Below are positions 20,877 through 23,201 of a DNA stretch of 23,201 bases, piece after piece. Below the pieces are notes generated by a model. That model did no database searches. It saw only the letters and a list, made by a program, of their open reading frames with translations, and had not been told where the DNA came from. Within the stretch, counting starts at the first letter, position 1, and the number at the start of each line of letters is the position of its first letter. This stretch comes from JADHTT01 sp964633845 (GTDB lineage Bacteria; Campylobacterota; Campylobacteria; Campylobacterales; Arcobacteraceae): assembly GCA_964633845.1 (NCBI GenBank), contig CAZWLA010000021.1:1-23201 (forward strand), written 5' to 3'. The position numbers and the translations under genes were made by a program.

Positions 20877-23201
20877 ATGAAATATATTAAATTTTTTAAT
20901 CAATTAGAGATAAATGATATACCATTAGTTGGTGGTAAAAATGCTAGTCTAGGTGAGATGTTTAATAGTTTTAAAAATTTAGATATTAATGTACCAAATG
21001 GTTTTGCAACAACCAGTGATGCTTATTGGCTTTTTTTTTCACATAATAATTTAGAAGATAAAATAGCAAATATTTTATCTGATTTAGATATATCTAATAT
21101 CTCAAATTTAGAACAAAGAGGTGCCCAAATAAGGGAACTTATTTTAAGTGCTAATTTCCCATCTATTTTAAAAGACGAGATTGTAATGGCTTACAAAAAG
21201 TTATCTTTAGAGTATGAAAGAGATGATATTGATGTTGCTGTTAGATCATCAGGAACTGCTGAAGATTTACCAGATGCTTCTTTTGCTGGGCAACAAGATA
21301 CATTTTTAAATGTAAAGGGATCTAATAAATTAATAGACTCTGTACGAAAATGTATAGCATCTCTTTTTACAAATAGAGCTATTAGCTATAGGCAAAGTAG
21401 GGGGTATAATCATTTAAAAGTTGCATTATCAGTTGGTGTACAGAAGATGGTGCGAAGTGATAAAGCAAGTAGTGGAATAATGTTTACAATTGATACCCAA
21501 AGTGGAAGTGAAAATCTTATTATGATAAATTCTATTTATGGTATTGGAGAAAATATTGTAAGTGGAAAAGTGACTCCAGATGAATTTTCAGTTTTTAAAC
21601 CTACACTAAAGCAAAATAATTTACCTATTTTAAAACGGCAATTAGGGAATAAAAATATAAAAATGATCTATAGTCAAGATGATGCTACAGTGAATATACA
21701 AACATCAAAAGATGAGCAAGAAAGCTTTTCATTAAGTGATGATGAGGTTATAGCACTTGCAAAATATGGTCTTAAAATAGAAGAACATTATTCAAGTGTT
21801 GCAGGTTCATATAGACCAATGGATATTGAGTGGGCAAAAGATGGCGATACTCAAGAACTCTTTATCGTTCAAGCACGACCAGAAACTGTTCAATCACAAA
21901 AACTTCCAAATAATATATTAACAGAATATCAACTTTTGGATAAAGGTATTAATAAAGAAGTTTTAATTAGTGGAAAAGCTGTTGGTGAAAAGATAGGTAC
22001 AGGAAAAGTTAGAATTTTACATGATTTAAGTAATGCAAATGAGTTTAAAGATGGTGAGGTTTTAGTAGCAAATATCACTGATCCTGATTGGGAACCTATT
22101 ATGAAAAAAGCATCTGCTGTTGTGACAAATAAAGGTGGACGAACCTGCCATGCAGCTATTATTGCTAGAGAGATAGGAGTACCAACAATTGTAGGTACAA
22201 AAAACGCTACAAAGATTCTTAGTGATGGATTAGATGTGACTATCTCTTGCGCGCAAGGGGAAGAGGGATTTGTATATAAAAATATTTTAGATTTTGAGAT
22301 CAAAGAGATAAGTTTAGAAAATTTACAAGAGACAAAAACAAAACTATTTATGAATATAGGTAATCCTCAAAATGCATTTCATTTAGCACAATTACCAAAT
22401 CAAGGTGTTGGGTTAGCACGAAGTGAATTTATTATAAATAATTACATTAAAGCTCATCCAATGGCCTTAGTTGCTATGCAAAATGGTAAAAATGTAGATG
22501 ATGAAGAAAAAATTAAAGACTTTATAAAAGGATATAAAGACCCAAAAACTTTTTTTGTCAAAAAGCTTGCTGAGGGAATATCGACAATAGCTGCAGCATT
22601 TTATCCAAAACCTGTAATAGTTCGTACTAGTGATTTCAAATCAAATGAATACAAACTTATGCCTGGTGGTTTGGATTTTGAGCAAGATGAAGAGAATCCA
22701 ATGATTGGATTTAGGGGTGCTAGTAGATGTTATTCAAAAGAGTATAAAGAAGCATTTTTATGGGAATGTGAAGCACTTAAAATGGTAAGAGATGATATGA
22801 ACTTAACAAATGTAAAAGTTATGCTCCCTTTTGTAAGAACTCCAAATGAAGGGAGAAAAGTTATTAAAATTATGAATGAAGCTGGATTATCTCAAGGGAA
22901 AAATGGATTAGAGATTTATGCAATGTGTGAAATACCTAGTAATGTAATTTTTGCAGATGAATTTTTAAAAGTATTTGATGGATATAGTATAGGTTCAAAT
23001 GATTTAACACAACTTATGCTTGGAGTTGATAGGGATAGTGAACTTATATCTCATATTTTTGATGAGAGAAATGAGGCCGTGAAAAGAGTACTTAAAATGG
23101 CAATTGATGCTTGTAAAAAAGAAAATAAATATATTGGTATTTGTGGACAAGCACCTTCAGATTATCCAGAGATTACACAGTTTTTAGTCGAACATGGTAT
23201 T
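20877..23201 (+). CDS. ppsA: Phosphoenolpyruvate synthase (3' end outside window)
   Basis: An open frame of 775 codons runs from ATG 20877 to the window end without a stop. E. coli PpsA has 792 residues, so only about 20-25 are missing. It turns pyruvate, ATP and water into PEP, AMP and phosphate for gluconeogenesis. The N-terminal PEP/pyruvate-binding ATP-grasp domain starts LVGGKNASLGEM and contains AVRSSGTAEDLPDASFAGQQ and IEWAKDG followed by VQARPETV. The swivelling domain holds the phospho-His H425 in GGRTCHAAIIARE. The C-terminal barrel shows GLARSEF, VRTSDFKSNEY, GFRGASR, MLPFVRTPNE, GSNDLTQL and CGQAPSDYPE. It shares an operon with pfkA and the P-type ATPase. A run of nine T lies at 21031-21039. 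Confidence 0.93.
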   Translation, partial: MKYIKFFNQLEINDIPLVGGKNASLGEMFNSFKNLDINVPNGFATTSDAYWLFFSHNNLEDKIANILSDLDISNISNLEQRGAQIRELILSANFPSILKDEIVMAYKKLSLEYERDDIDVAVRSSGTAEDLPDASFAGQQDTFLNVKGSNKLIDSVRKCIASLFTNRAISYRQSRGYNHLKVALSVGVQKMVRSDKASSGIMFTIDTQSGSENLIMINSIYGIGENIVSGKVTPDEFSVFKPTLKQNNLPILKRQLGNKNIKMIYSQDDATVNIQTSKDEQESFSLSDDEVIALAKYGLKIEEHYSSVAGSYRPMDIEWAKDGDTQELFIVQARPETVQSQKLPNNILTEYQLLDKGINKEVLISGKAVGEKIGTGKVRILHDLSNANEFKDGEVLVANITDPDWEPIMKKASAVVTNKGGRTCHAAIIAREIGVPTIVGTKNATKILSDGLDVTISCAQGEEGFVYKNILDFEIKEISLENLQETKTKLFMNIGNPQNAFHLAQLPNQGVGLARSEFIINNYIKAHPMALVAMQNGKNVDDEEKIKDFIKGYKDPKTFFVKKLAEGISTIAAAFYPKPVIVRTSDFKSNEYKLMPGGLDFEQDEENPMIGFRGASRCYSKEYKEAFLWECEALKMVRDDMNLTNVKVMLPFVRTPNEGRKVIKIMNEAGLSQGKNGLEIYAMCEIPSNVIFADEFLKVFDGYSIGSNDLTQLMLGVDRDSELISHIFDERNEAVKRVLKMAIDACKKENKYIGICGQAPSDYPEITQFLVEHGI
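21031..21039 (+). repeat. T9 homopolymer inside ppsA
   Basis: Nine consecutive T within codons for Leu-Phe-Phe near the 5' end of ppsA. The frame is intact here. Such tracts can slip in replication or sequencing. Confidence 0.6.

Overview
This is an AT-rich, densely coded 23.2-kb chromosomal window. The low GC, tightly overlapping genes, a histidine kinase with an AHQW-x-QPL H-box, and a second FtsH-like protein all point to a Campylobacterota (Epsilonproteobacteria) genome of the Sulfurimonas/Arcobacter/Sulfurovum kind. That placement is an inference from gene style, not a database match. There are 19 protein-coding genes, the last one cut by the window end. I see no rRNA, tRNA, CRISPR array or intact insertion sequence, and no gene-free stretch longer than about 140 bases.

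Layout. (1) 1-143: window edge, non-coding, with a short palindrome and a 9-bp direct repeat. (2) 144-941 (-): aroE, shikimate dehydrogenase. (3) 1052-3893 (+): a YefM/RelE-type toxin-antitoxin pair followed with almost no gap by a PLP enzyme of the ACC deaminase/D-cysteine desulfhydrase type and by the 23S-rRNA helicase gene dbpA. A palindromic AT-rich operator lies in front. (4) 3895-8172: a divergently arranged signalling locus. An OmpR-type response regulator (-) faces a (+) operon of a TonB-dependent-receptor-like outer membrane protein, a small periplasmic YfiR-like protein and a membrane histidine kinase, all translationally coupled. (5) 8231-10795 (+): ppiC-like parvulin, yajQ, a conserved membrane protein with a possible Cys/His metal site, and an APC amino-acid permease. 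(6) 10872-12802 (+): a D-2-hydroxyacid dehydrogenase and a short Na+/phosphate-symporter-like protein. (7) 12808-17219 (-): an operon of a beta-CASP metallo-beta-lactamase RNase-like protein, a LOG-family nucleoside-monophosphate phosphoribohydrolase, and an unusual two-AAA-domain M41 peptidase. (8) 17335-23201 (+): a P2-type cation ATPase, 6-phosphofructokinase (GTG start overlapping the ATPase stop) and phosphoenolpyruvate synthase (3' end missing).

How the parts may work together. The 3895-8172 locus has one component for each compartment: outer membrane barrel, periplasmic adaptor, inner-membrane kinase, cytoplasmic DNA-binding regulator. It reads as a trans-envelope signalling chain and is the best candidate here for a poorly described system. 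The second is the 12808-15225 protein. It joins a ClpB-D2-like AAA module to an FtsH-like AAA plus zinc peptidase, has no membrane anchor, and in both AAA modules lacks the P-loop Thr/Ser and has the Walker B Asp-Glu pair inverted, while the zinc-peptidase residues look intact. The ATPase-PFK-PEP synthase operon places a glycolytic and a gluconeogenic control enzyme in one transcription unit.
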